Source: Glycomyces salinus (GTDB lineage: Bacteria; Actinomycetota; Actinomycetes; Mycobacteriales; Micromonosporaceae). Taken from it: a stretch of DNA of 46,377 nt. The stretch covers positions 1-46,377 of the forward strand of contig NZ_JAELXW010000069.1 of NCBI RefSeq assembly GCF_016428645.1, in the 5' to 3' direction. Numbering within the stretch: the first letter of the stretch is position 1; each line of letters starts with the position of its first letter. Made by a program: the position numbers and the translations under genes. This document shows positions 34,264 to 41,668 of the stretch, in pieces. The notes under the pieces were generated by a model, which saw only the letters and a program-made list of their open reading frames with translations, ran no database searches and was not told where the DNA came from.

Positions 34264-34910
34264 TCCGGGTGTGCCTCGTGGACGATCAGACCCTGGTGCG
34301 CCAGGGCATCCGGCGGCTGCTCGACCTCAGCGACGAGGTCGAGGTGGTCGCCGAGGCCGACGACGGCCTGGCGGCGATCGACGCCGTCGGCCGGGAGCGG
34401 CCCGACGTGCTGCTGCTGGACCTGCGGATGCCGCGCTATGACGGGATCTGGACGCTGGAGCGGCTGCGGGAGCGCGGCGTCGACGTCCCGGTGCTGGTGC
34501 TGACGACGTTCGACGACGACGAACTGGTGCTCGGGGCGCTGCGGGCCGGTGCCCGCGGCTACCTGCTCAAGGACGTGACCTTGGAGCGGCTGGTGGAGGC
34601 GGTGAAGACGCTGGCGTCCGGCGGCACGCTGCTGCGGCCGGCGATCACCGACCGGCTGCTGCGGGCGCTGCGCGAGGGCGAGGCGCCCGCCTCGGAGACC
34701 GGGGCGTCCGCGCCGGTGCCGCTGACCGAGCGCGAGCGGGAGGTGCTGCGGCTGCTGGCGGCCGGGCTCAGCAACCGGGAGATCGCCGAGTCGCTGTTCC
34801 TGGCCGAGGGCACGGTGAAGAACCACGTATCGAACGTGCTCATGAAGCTGGGCTCGCGGGACCGGACCCGGGCGGTGCTCCGGGCCCTGCATCACGGGAT
34901 GCTCGACTGA
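34260..34910 (+). CDS. NarL/LuxR-family response regulator
   Basis: A 216-aa protein. The receiver domain shows the acidic pair (CLVDDQ), phospho-acceptor Asp54 (LLLDLRMP), Thr (VLTTFDD) and Lys (YLLKDVT). The C-terminal LuxR helix-turn-helix is LTEREREVLRLLAAGLSNREIAESLFLAEGTVKNHV, given here in part. It is the cognate partner of the adjacent kinase and probably activates the divergent ABC-2 exporter. A weak hairpin (GCCCGC 34945-34950, GCGGGC 34960-34965) follows. Confidence 0.94.
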   Translation: MIRVCLVDDQTLVRQGIRRLLDLSDEVEVVAEADDGLAAIDAVGRERPDVLLLDLRMPRYDGIWTLERLRERGVDVPVLVLTTFDDDELVLGALRAGARGYLLKDVTLERLVEAVKTLASGGTLLRPAITDRLLRALREGEAPASETGASAPVPLTEREREVLRLLAAGLSNREIAESLFLAEGTVKNHVSNVLMKLGSRDRTRAVLRALHHGMLD

Positions 34911-34944
34911 GACCCGCTGGACTATCCGGGCGGCGGGAGGGCGG

Positions 34945-34965
34945 GCCCGCTATCGGTTTGCGGGC
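34945..34965 (+). terminator. weak hairpin after the response regulator
   Basis: GCCCGC (34945-34950) and GCGGGC (34960-34965) with a 9-nt loop lie 34 bp after the stop. It is a short stem without a T-tract, so termination is only possible. Confidence 0.3.
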
Positions 34966-35025
34966 GAGATCTATTGTTCTCATCGAAAGCACCGAACGAT
35001 TCTCAGACCCGGAGTTGGAACAGCG

Positions 35026-35517
35026 ATGAGCGGATACGAAGACCCCACGGGCGGCGACGACTTCGGGGCGGACGAGTACGAATCCGACCCGACCGAAGAC
35101 TTCACCGCCGAGGACACGTACACCGACGACACCTATGCCGACGACTCGTACACCGACGACACGACCTCGGACGACGTCTACACCACCACAGCCGACATCG
35201 ACATCGACGGCGACGGCGTGAACGAGTCGGCCGGCTATGACACCGACGGCGACGGCGACATCGACACCATCGCGTCCGACATGGACGGCGACGGCTGGGT
35301 CGACACGGTCGTCAGCGACACGAACAACGACGGCTACGCCGACACGGCCTACGTCGACACCGACGGGGACACCTATCTGGACACCGTCGCGACCGACACC
35401 GACAGCGACGGGTTCCTCGACACCGTCGAGTCCGACACCGACGGGGACGGCTTCATCGACACGGTGGCGACCGACACCGACGGCGACGGCACCTTCGAGA
35501 CCGTCGAGCAGGTCTGA
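35026..35517 (+). CDS. acidic protein with eight 13-residue DxDGDG calcium-binding-type repeats
   Basis: A 163-aa protein, not recognised beyond its repeats. Residues 1-58 are very rich in Asp, Glu, Thr and Tyr, with short TYTDD/TYADD/SYTDD units. Residues 59-162 are eight tandem units of exactly 13 residues with consensus D-T-D-G-D-G-x-x-D-T-V-x-x, like thrombospondin type-3 or dockerin calcium loops. There are almost no basic residues and no signal peptide, so it would stay in the cytoplasm or leave by a non-Sec route. Calcium binding is a family-level inference. GGAG lies upstream of ATG 35026. It stands alone between the two-component pair and a convergent lipoprotein. Confidence 0.75.
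   Translation: MSGYEDPTGGDDFGADEYESDPTEDFTAEDTYTDDTYADDSYTDDTTSDDVYTTTADIDIDGDGVNESAGYDTDGDGDIDTIASDMDGDGWVDTVVSDTNNDGYADTAYVDTDGDTYLDTVATDTDSDGFLDTVESDTDGDGFIDTVATDTDGDGTFETVEQV
35200..35511 (+). repeat. 8 x 39-bp in-frame tandem repeat
   Basis: Eight consecutive 39-bp units encode the 13-residue DTDGDG repeats. The third bases vary between units, so the repetition is kept at protein level rather than being a fresh duplication. Confidence 0.85.
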
Positions 35518-35538
35518 GGCGATTCCGGGCCGGTGGGC

Positions 35539-35967
35539 CTAAGCCACCTGGCCCGGGATGAACCTCAGGACCGCTCGGTCCCCTTCGACGGCCACCATGT
35601 CGATGGTGAGGGTGTCGCCGAATACGGCCGTTCCGCCCTCCCCCATGGACATCGTCGTGCCGCCGTTGAAGATCGTGACGCTGCCGTCGGCCACCGACAC
35701 GTCCAACGGCCCCGTTTCGGAGTCGATCCGGGCCTGGCCGATGACCAGGACCTCGCAGTCGTTGTCGGCGCAGGCGCTGTAGTCCTGGCCGTCGGCGCTC
35801 TCGGGGAACGGCTCGTCGCTCGGAGACGGAGTCTCCGCCAGGGTCGGCAGGTCGGTGACCTCCTCCAACGACTCCGTCTCCGGCGCGGGCGAAGCCGCTT
35901 CGTCCGCGCCGCAGGCGGTCAGGGCCAGCGCGGCGGCGAACGCCGGCAGGGCTCGGACAGGGTTCAC
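35539..35967 (-). CDS. small secreted lipoprotein of unknown function
   Basis: A 142-aa protein from GTG 35967, which has GAGGAGG 4 nt upstream. The signal peptide ends with the lipobox LTAC, followed by an acidic Ser/Pro linker and a small beta-rich domain (CEVLVIGQARID, GSVTIFNGG, TLTIDMVAVEGDRAVLRF) with one Cys pair (ACADNDC). It may be a surface-attached protein; the family is unknown. It lies 31 bp downstream of the larger membrane protein gene, so the two are probably one operon. Confidence 0.75.
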   Translation of the reverse strand: MNPVRALPAFAAALALTACGADEAASPAPETESLEEVTDLPTLAETPSPSDEPFPESADGQDYSACADNDCEVLVIGQARIDSETGPLDVSVADGSVTIFNGGTTMSMGEGGTAVFGDTLTIDMVAVEGDRAVLRFIPGQVA

Positions 35968-35998
35968 GGTTCCTCCTCGTCGGACGCGTCCGATCCGT

Positions 35999-37528
35999 TC
36001 AGCCCTGGATCGGCTCGAACATGTCGCGCACGTCGGCGTTGCTGTACTCGGATTGGACGGCGTCGACGTTGCGGTAGTAGAAGCTGCCCGGGCACGGGTC
36101 ACCGATCTCGCGGCTGTACTGGTCGACCACTTCTCCGGTGCGCAGCTCGTAGACGGTGATGTCGAACCGCGCGCCGTAGAAGAACAGCCAGATGACGTCG
36201 CCGCCGGAGGTGCTGTAGCGGCAGGCTTCCTGGAACTCCCCCATCGACGGCCCGTCCACGCAGGTCACCAGCACGGTGTCGTCTACGCCTTCGGAGACCC
36301 ACGAGCCGGGGAAGTCGTACTGCTCGGGGCTGAGCCCGAGCGTCCACATCGTGTGCGGGCCCGAGCCTTCGTGGGCGGGGGCGCCGCGCCACGGCGACGG
36401 GTCGGAGCAGTAGGCGCCATGGTTCAGCAGGTCGGTGACGTCGTCGTACTCGATCTGGTACTCGACGTCGTAGAGTTCTTCGGCCGCCGCTTCGGCGTCG
36501 GCGTGGTCGGGGTGGTCGGCGAGGAACCTCAGGTAGGCGGCCTGCGCGCCGCCGAGGTCTCCGGCATCGACGCGTTCGCGGGCGCAGGCGAGCAGGCGAG
36601 GGGGCACCTGGTCGGCCGCGGCGGCGATGGGCTCGCCGAGCGAAGGGGCCTCCCAGGTCTGGCCGCCGAGCCAGGCGTCGACGGTGGCGGCGTCGCAGAC
36701 GGGCGTGTCCTCGGCGAGGTCGGACATGAGGGCCTCGACGGTGTCGCGGACGCGCCAGGACTGGTCGGGGTCGTTCGCGAGCGTGTCGATGAGCTGCTCG
36801 AATCCCGACCGCATGAGTTCGGCGACGTCGCCGCCGGCGCGGGCGGCCTCGAAGAACATCCCGGCGCGCTCGGGCCCGGCGCCCTCCCACAGCGCTCTCG
36901 GATGCTCCATATAGGTCGTGATCGTCGCCGCGCCGGTCTCGGGGTCCTGCGCGCGGGCCTCGTTCAGGATCCGGCATGCCTCCAGCTGCTTCTCCCCCTC
37001 GACGACCATGGCGCCGAAGGCGGTCCGGTGGGCGGTGTCGAACGAGGCCAGGGTGTCGGCGGCGGATCCGCAGTCGCCGGCGGCGTGGTCGTTCTCGGCC
37101 CCGTGCACCATCAGCCAGGCGTCGCCGCGCAGTCCCAGGACCGCGAGCAGCACGAGCCCGGAGCCGCCGAGCGCGAGCAGGCGCTCTCGGGGCCGGCCGC
37201 CGGGCAGTTCGGTGTCGACCAGCCGCCGCGGTTCGGTTCCGCGGGTGAGGATCCAGCCGTGCAGGCCCATCGCGAACCACCACGCCCCGAATCCGATTCT
37301 CCACCAGAGGTTCCCCGGGTCCGCGGTCATGAAGTATCCCAGGAGCCCGGTTCCGGTCAGGGCGGCGGCCGCGAGCCACCAGCGCCCCAGCAGCATGTAT
37401 CCGAATCCGAGCCCGGTGGCGTTCCCGGAGACCACGGCCGTCGGATCGGCCGCGGGCCGGATCCGCGCGGGCCGCGGCGGCGGTGGCGGAGGCGCCGGGA
37501 ACGGCGGCGGATACATCTCGGGGTACAA
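35999..37528 (-). CDS. membrane protein with Pro-rich N-terminus and extracytoplasmic TPR-like domain
   Basis: A 509-aa protein. It starts with a Pro-rich cytoplasmic tail (MYPPPFPAPPPPPP). Three hydrophobic helices follow (GYMLLGRWWLAAAAL, FGAWWFAMGLHGWIL, GGSGLVLLAVLGLRG), then about 370 soluble residues with helical repeat-like segments (GDLGGAQAAYLRFLADHPDH) and several Cys. I support TTG 37528 as the start because GAGGAGG lies 4 nt upstream, while the next ATG (37516) is too far from it. It is upstream of a lipoprotein gene. Function not recognised; a cell-envelope role is likely. Confidence 0.7.
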   Translation of the reverse strand: MYPEMYPPPFPAPPPPPPRPARIRPAADPTAVVSGNATGLGFGYMLLGRWWLAAAALTGTGLLGYFMTADPGNLWWRIGFGAWWFAMGLHGWILTRGTEPRRLVDTELPGGRPRERLLALGGSGLVLLAVLGLRGDAWLMVHGAENDHAAGDCGSAADTLASFDTAHRTAFGAMVVEGEKQLEACRILNEARAQDPETGAATITTYMEHPRALWEGAGPERAGMFFEAARAGGDVAELMRSGFEQLIDTLANDPDQSWRVRDTVEALMSDLAEDTPVCDAATVDAWLGGQTWEAPSLGEPIAAAADQVPPRLLACARERVDAGDLGGAQAAYLRFLADHPDHADAEAAAEELYDVEYQIEYDDVTDLLNHGAYCSDPSPWRGAPAHEGSGPHTMWTLGLSPEQYDFPGSWVSEGVDDTVLVTCVDGPSMGEFQEACRYSTSGGDVIWLFFYGARFDITVYELRTGEVVDQYSREIGDPCPGSFYYRNVDAVQSEYSNADVRDMFEPIQG

Positions 37529-37572
37529 GGGTCCTCCTCGGTCGGCGGTCCTTCGAGTGGACCATGACCGGT

Positions 37573-37588
37573 GCGGGACCGGTCCCGC
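37573..37588. other. 16-bp perfect palindrome in the 116-bp gap
   Basis: GCGGGACCGGTCCCGC lies between the amidase stop and the membrane-protein start. It could be an operator for the membrane-protein gene or part of a terminator for the amidase. Nothing else is recognised in this gap. Confidence 0.35.
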
Positions 37589-37644
37589 TCGGAATCACGC
37601 CGAGAAGGTTCCTCGTATTCGGGTGTGGCGCTGGTGGTCCGGCG

Positions 37645-39054
37645 CTACCGGAGGGAGGCCGGGCGGGTCGTCGGCCACTGGCTGACCTCTTCGGCCAGCT
37701 TGGCGACGGCGAGCACCAGGTCGTCGGAGTGGCGCGGCCCCACGATCTGCATGCCGACCGGGAGGCCCTTCGAGGTGAACCCGACCGGGACGCTGATCGC
37801 CGGCTGCTGGGTCATGTTGAACGGGTAGCTGAATCCGGCCCACCGCTGCCAGCCGGACAGGCCGCTTCCGGGCGGGACGTCGTGCCCGGCCTCGAACGGC
37901 GGGATCGCCACCGTCGGCGTGATCAGCACGTCGTGGAGGGTGTGGAACTCGCCCATGAGGATGCCCAGGGCCGCCCGCACCGCGAGCGCGTCGAGGTATT
38001 CGCTCGCCGAGTAGGTCAGGCCCTGCTCCCAGGTGCGGCGGAGACCGGGGTCGATCTTCTCGGCCGAACCCTCGGGGAAGCTGTCGAGCCACTTGGCCGC
38101 CCCGGCGGACCACAGCAGTTCGAACGACTCGACCGGGTCGCCGAAGCCGGGGTCGGTCTGCTCGACCCGCAGGCCCTCCTCGTTGAGCGCGGACACCGCC
38201 GCGCCGACGATCTGGGAGACCTCTGGGTCCACCTCGAGGTAGCCGAGGTTCGGCGAGTAGGCCGCGTTCAGTCCACGCACGTCGCGCCGGACGGCCTCCC
38301 GGTAGGCGGCCATCGGCGGTTGCAGCGCGGTCGGGTCGCGGTAGTCGGGGAGCGCGAGCACGTCGAGCATGAGCGCGACGTCGTCCACCGAGCGCGCCAT
38401 CGGGCCGGCGTGGGCGAGGGGGCCGAACGGGCTCGCCGGGTACAGCGGGATGCGGCTGCCGGTGGGCTTGAATCCGACGACGCCGCAGAACGAGGCGGGG
38501 ATGCGCACCGAGCCGCCCCCGTCGGTGCCGACCGAGAGCTCGCCCATCCCGGCGGCGAGGGCCGCGGCGCTGCCGCCGCTGGAGCCTCCCGGGGTGAGCG
38601 CGGGGTTCCAGGGGTTGCGGGTGATCCCCTCCAGCGGGCTGTCGGTGACGGCCTTCCATGCCAGCTCCGGGGTGGTGGTCTTGCCCAGCAGCACCAGCCC
38701 GTGCTCGCGCAGTCTGGCCGTCACCGGACTGTCGGCGTCCCAGTCCTGGTCCCGATCGATGCAGCGGGAGCCGCGCAGCGTCGGCCAGCCCCGGGTGAGG
38801 AACATGTCCTTGATGGAGGCGGGCACGCCGTCCAGCCATCCGATGGGGTTGCCTTCGAGCCAGCGCGCTTCGGACTCCCGGGCGCTGTCGAGCGCCGCGT
38901 CCGCATCGACCAGGCAGAAGGCGTTGCACTCGTCGTTGCGCTCGTCGATCGCGGTCAGGGCCGCCTCGGTGGCCTCGACCGGGGACAGCTCTCGAGTGGA
39001 GTAGGCGGCGGCGAGTTCGCTCGCGGTCAACAGGGCACTGGTGTTCACTGGCAT
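37645..39054 (-). CDS. amidase-signature family amidase
   Basis: A 469-aa protein. The Ser-cis-Ser-Lys triad is visible: Lys in DGVPASIKDMF, the cis-Ser block ALTPGGSSGGSAAALAAGMG, and the nucleophile region VGTDGGGSVRIPASFCGVVGFKPT. It hydrolyses an amide or carbamate; the signature family is broad (acylamides, indole acetamide, nylon oligomers, allophanate). ATG 39054 is 8 bp after the dehydrogenase stop, and the TGAGGAG at that stop serves as ribosome site. It shares a promoter and the GntR-type operator with the dehydrogenase, so it belongs to the 37.6-45.7 kb regulon. Confidence 0.9.
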   Translation of the reverse strand: MPVNTSALLTASELAAAYSTRELSPVEATEAALTAIDERNDECNAFCLVDADAALDSARESEARWLEGNPIGWLDGVPASIKDMFLTRGWPTLRGSRCIDRDQDWDADSPVTARLREHGLVLLGKTTTPELAWKAVTDSPLEGITRNPWNPALTPGGSSGGSAAALAAGMGELSVGTDGGGSVRIPASFCGVVGFKPTGSRIPLYPASPFGPLAHAGPMARSVDDVALMLDVLALPDYRDPTALQPPMAAYREAVRRDVRGLNAAYSPNLGYLEVDPEVSQIVGAAVSALNEEGLRVEQTDPGFGDPVESFELLWSAGAAKWLDSFPEGSAEKIDPGLRRTWEQGLTYSASEYLDALAVRAALGILMGEFHTLHDVLITPTVAIPPFEAGHDVPPGSGLSGWQRWAGFSYPFNMTQQPAISVPVGFTSKGLPVGMQIVGPRHSDDLVLAVAKLAEEVSQWPTTRPASLR

Positions 39055-39062
39055 GTCTCTCC

Positions 39063-40043
39063 TCAAGCCGCGGATGACGGGACGTAGCCCAGGCGTTTGT
39101 CCACGACGTTCAGTAGCGGCCGTCCCGCGCGCCATCGCTCGAAGTTCTCGGTGAACCTCTCGACGAGGATGCTACGCCAGCCGACGACGTCGCCGGACAT
39201 GTGCGGTGACACCACCACATTCTCCATGTTCCAGAGCGGGCTGTCGGCCGGAAGCGGTTCGGTGTCGAAGACGTCGAGCGCCGCGCCCGCGATCTCGTTG
39301 GAGCGCAGCGCGGCGATCAGGTCGCCGGTGGCCACGAGCTCGCCGCGGCCGACGTTGATGAAACGGGCGCTGGTCTTCATCGCGTTGAAGGCCCGCGCGT
39401 CGAATACTCCTTTGGTCTGCTCGGTCAGCGGGGCGACCGCGACCACGTAGTCGGCTTCGGGGAGGCGGTCGGTCAGCTCCGTCGACGGGTGGACGACGCC
39501 GAAGTCCGGGTCGTCGGCGCGCGTGGTGCGGCCGATGCCGGTGACGCGCATTCCGGCGGCGCGCAGCATCCGGGCGATGGCCCTCCCGATCGGTCCGGTT
39601 CCCATCACCATCGCGTGGCGGCCCTCGATGCGCTCGGTCTCACGGTGGAGCCAGCGGTTCTGGTCCTGCAGTCGCAGTGAGCGCGCGAAGTCCTTGGCGA
39701 AGGCGAGCACGACTCCGAGGACGTACTCGGCGATCGGCGTGTCGAACACGCCGCGGGAGTTGGTGAGCACCACGTCGCTGTCGCGCAGTCCGGGGAACAT
39801 GACCGGGTCCACCCCGGCGCTGGCCATGTGGACCCAGCTGAGGCGGTCGGCCGCGTGCCAGGCGTCGGGTACCGCGCTAGAAAGGAAGTCATAGACGAAG
39901 AGCGCGTCGGCCCCGCGGAGGGAATCGGCCAGACCTTCGTCGTTCGTATAGCGAACAGTTGCTGATTGCTCGATGATCTGCATACCGTCGGGCGATCGAT
40001 CGCCGCATAGAACTGTGAGCACCGGGAAATCCTCGCCGACCAT
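39063..40043 (-). CDS. D-2-hydroxyacid dehydrogenase family protein
   Basis: A 326-aa protein. MVMGTGPIGRAIARML is the NAD loop, FINVGRGELVATGDL the catalytic-Arg strand, ALDVFDTEPLPADSPLW the Glu block and VVVSPHMSGD the His. I choose ATG 40043: the minus-strand TTGACA-N17-TAGAAT promoter ends 7 nt upstream, giving a leaderless mRNA. ATG 40052 would lie within that -10 box. It is cotranscribed with the amidase and divergent from the two racemase-fold genes. Its role may be to reduce a keto acid made in this pathway; the substrate is unknown. Confidence 0.9.
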   Translation of the reverse strand: MVGEDFPVLTVLCGDRSPDGMQIIEQSATVRYTNDEGLADSLRGADALFVYDFLSSAVPDAWHAADRLSWVHMASAGVDPVMFPGLRDSDVVLTNSRGVFDTPIAEYVLGVVLAFAKDFARSLRLQDQNRWLHRETERIEGRHAMVMGTGPIGRAIARMLRAAGMRVTGIGRTTRADDPDFGVVHPSTELTDRLPEADYVVAVAPLTEQTKGVFDARAFNAMKTSARFINVGRGELVATGDLIAALRSNEIAGAALDVFDTEPLPADSPLWNMENVVVSPHMSGDVVGWRSILVERFTENFERWRAGRPLLNVVDKRLGYVPSSAA

Positions 40044-40045
40044 GG

Positions 40046-40073
40046 TTGACATTCTAGGAGGTAGTCGTATGAT
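40046..40073 (+). promoter_or_regulatory. promoter of the first maleate-isomerase-like gene
   Basis: TTGACA (40046-40051), 16 bp, TATGAT (40068-40073). RNA should start near 40080, inside the operator. The box overlaps the oppositely directed dehydrogenase promoter almost completely. Confidence 0.7.
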
Positions 40074-40079
40074 TGTCAA
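40051..40079 (-). promoter_or_regulatory. leaderless promoter of the dehydrogenase-amidase operon
   Basis: On the minus strand TTGACA (40074-40079), 17 bp, TAGAAT (40051-40056), then 7 nt to ATG 40043. The -35 lies inside the operator at 40072-40083. Confidence 0.7.
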
Positions 40080-40083
40080 CAAT
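40072..40083. promoter_or_regulatory. GntR/FadR-type operator, copy 1
   Basis: ATTGTCAACAAT differs from the perfect palindrome ATTGTCGACAAT at 40900 and 43885 by one base. It covers the -35 of the minus promoter and the end of the -10 of the plus promoter, so one protein could silence both directions. Confidence 0.75.
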
Positions 40084-40135
40084 CCGAGGACTCACCCCGG
40101 AGGTCACTTCCGTCGAATACACCGGAGGCTGCGCC

Positions 40136-40885
40136 TTGGATTTGACAAAACTCGACTTCCTTGAAGTTGACGGCCCGCTCGCGCAGCGGGGCATCGGCGT
40201 GATCGCCCCTTTCGACCTCGCCCTGGAAAGGGAGCTGTGGCGCTGGGTGCCGATGGAGGTCTCGCTGCACCTGGCGCGCACTCCCTACGAGCCTGTGCCG
40301 GTCAGCACGGCCATGGCCCGGATGGTCAGCGACAGCAGGCACCTCGCCGCGGCCACACGGGACGTGATGCATGTGGAGCCCGAGGTGGTGGCCTATCTGT
40401 GCTCCTCAGGCAGCTTCGTCAACGGGATCGACTACGAGCGGTCCCTGGTCAAGGCGATCTGCGACGCCGGCGCGCCGGACGCGGTGACCACCTCGGGGGC
40501 GCTGGCCGAGGTGCTGCACCAGCTCGACGTCCGGCGGATCTCGGTGCTGACCCCGTACGACGCGGAGCTGACGGCCAAACTGCACGACTTCCTCACCGAG
40601 CTGAACGTGGAGACGCTCTCCAGCGACCACCTCGGCCTCGGCGGGGGCATCTGGAAGGTCAACTACCGCACCATCGCCGAGCGGATCATCGCGGCCAACC
40701 ACCCCGATGCGGAGGCGATATTCGTCTCCTGCACCAACCTGCCCACCTACGACTTGATCGAGCCGCTCGAAGCGATCCTTGGAAAACCGGTCCTCACCGC
40801 CAATCAACTGACCATGTGGGCCTGCCTGAAGCGAATGAACCTCCCGAAAGTCGGCCCAGGTGAATGGTTGCGGGAAGTTACATGA
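40136..40885 (+). CDS. maleate isomerase / arylmalonate decarboxylase-fold enzyme, paralogue 1
   Basis: A 249-aa protein of the Asp/Glu racemase superfamily. Both catalytic cysteines are present: Cys89 in AYLCSSGSFVNG and Cys199 in IFVSCTNLPTYD. GKPVLTANQLTMWACL is the family's closing block. Two cysteines point to a cis-trans isomerase or racemase chemistry on a dicarboxylate. I choose TTG 40136, with GGAGG 7 nt upstream. The TTG at 40073 and ATG 40069 lie before the predicted RNA start near 40080. It is first in a plus-strand gene row ending with the GntR regulator, with a second operator before the next gene. Confidence 0.83.
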   Translation: MDLTKLDFLEVDGPLAQRGIGVIAPFDLALERELWRWVPMEVSLHLARTPYEPVPVSTAMARMVSDSRHLAAATRDVMHVEPEVVAYLCSSGSFVNGIDYERSLVKAICDAGAPDAVTTSGALAEVLHQLDVRRISVLTPYDAELTAKLHDFLTELNVETLSSDHLGLGGGIWKVNYRTIAERIIAANHPDAEAIFVSCTNLPTYDLIEPLEAILGKPVLTANQLTMWACLKRMNLPKVGPGEWLREVT

Positions 40886-40898
40886 AACGACCTTGTAA

Positions 40899-40904
40899 TA
40901 TTGT
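40899..40904 (+). promoter_or_regulatory. -10 box overlapping GntR operator copy 2
   Basis: TATTGT, with a weak GTTACA -35-like box 16 bp before (40877-40882), lies just inside operator copy 2. The same TATTGTCGACAATC arrangement occurs before the aminotransferase gene. Confidence 0.45.
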
Positions 40905-40911
40905 CGACAAT
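40900..40911. promoter_or_regulatory. GntR/FadR-type operator, copy 2
   Basis: The perfect 12-bp palindrome ATTGTCGACAAT is 16 bp before the ATG of the second isomerase-like gene and overlaps the putative -10. Confidence 0.8.
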
Positions 40912-40927
40912 CCATTGGGAGGACCGT

Positions 40928-41668
40928 ATGACGACCATCGGTATGGTGTACCCCGATCACGCCGCCGAAGACGACTACCCGCTCGCGGAGAAACTGCTGG
41001 GCCCGGAAGTGCGGCTGCCCGTCGCGCACATCTACGGCACCGACCTGCACGCCGTCCCCGAACTGCTGGACCTCGGATCTCCGCACCGGCTGGCAGAGGG
41101 CGCGCGGCAGCTGGCGGAGCACCGGCCCGACGTCGTCATGTGGGCCTGCACCAGCGGCAGCTTCGTCTACGGCTGGCAGGGCGCCCACGAGCAGGCCGCG
41201 GCGCTGTCGGAGGCGGCGGGCGGACTACCCGCCTCGAGCACGTCGTTCGCGTTCGTCCACGCCGCGCGGGCGCTGGGCGCGCGCAAGGTCGCCGTGGCCG
41301 CGAGCTACCCCGGCGACGTCGCCGCGCTGTTCGCGGAGTTCCTGGCCGAGGGGGGCATCGATGTCGCCGAGATGTCCAGCCACGACATCGACACCGCCGC
41401 CGAGGTCGGCAGGATGACCCCGGAGGCGGTCATCGCGCTGGCGAGCCGCTACGACCGGCCCGGCGCCGACGCGCTGCTGGTCCCGGACACCGCGATGCGC
41501 ACCCTCGCGCTGGTGAACACTCTGGAGGAGCGCATCGGCAAGCCGGTGCTCACCGCCAACCAGGTGACGATCTGGGAGGGCCTGCGCCTGGCGGGTGCGC
41601 CGTCGACTTCGGACTCGCTCGGCGCGCTGTTCCGCCTCCCGCCCGCCGACGCCGCGGAAGGCGAATGA
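40928..41668 (+). CDS. maleate isomerase / arylmalonate decarboxylase-fold protein, paralogue 2 (second Cys missing)
   Basis: A 246-aa protein. ATG 40928 has GGGAGG upstream. The first catalytic Cys is kept (Cys74 in MWACTSGSFVYG), and GKPVLTANQVTIWEGL aligns with paralogue 1. Where paralogue 1 has SCTNLPT, this protein reads PDTAMRT, so the second cysteine is replaced by Asp187. A two-cysteine isomerisation is therefore unlikely; it may do different chemistry or be a partner subunit. It follows paralogue 1 by 42 bp, with an operator between them, and overlaps the regulator gene by 4 bp. Confidence 0.82.
   Translation: MTTIGMVYPDHAAEDDYPLAEKLLGPEVRLPVAHIYGTDLHAVPELLDLGSPHRLAEGARQLAEHRPDVVMWACTSGSFVYGWQGAHEQAAALSEAAGGLPASSTSFAFVHAARALGARKVAVAASYPGDVAALFAEFLAEGGIDVAEMSSHDIDTAAEVGRMTPEAVIALASRYDRPGADALLVPDTAMRTLALVNTLEERIGKPVLTANQVTIWEGLRLAGAPSTSDSLGALFRLPPADAAEGE

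Noticed and set aside
40069..40164. 31-codon leader peptide (starting MIVNNPRTHPGG) with AGGAGG upstream
   Set aside because: The ATG lies within the TATGAT -10 box, about 11 bp before the predicted RNA start, so it should not be transcribed. The AGGAGG is part of the promoter spacer.
39973..40164. 63-codon plus-strand ORF across the dehydrogenase start
   Set aside because: It crosses two promoters and an operator and has no protein-like sequence.
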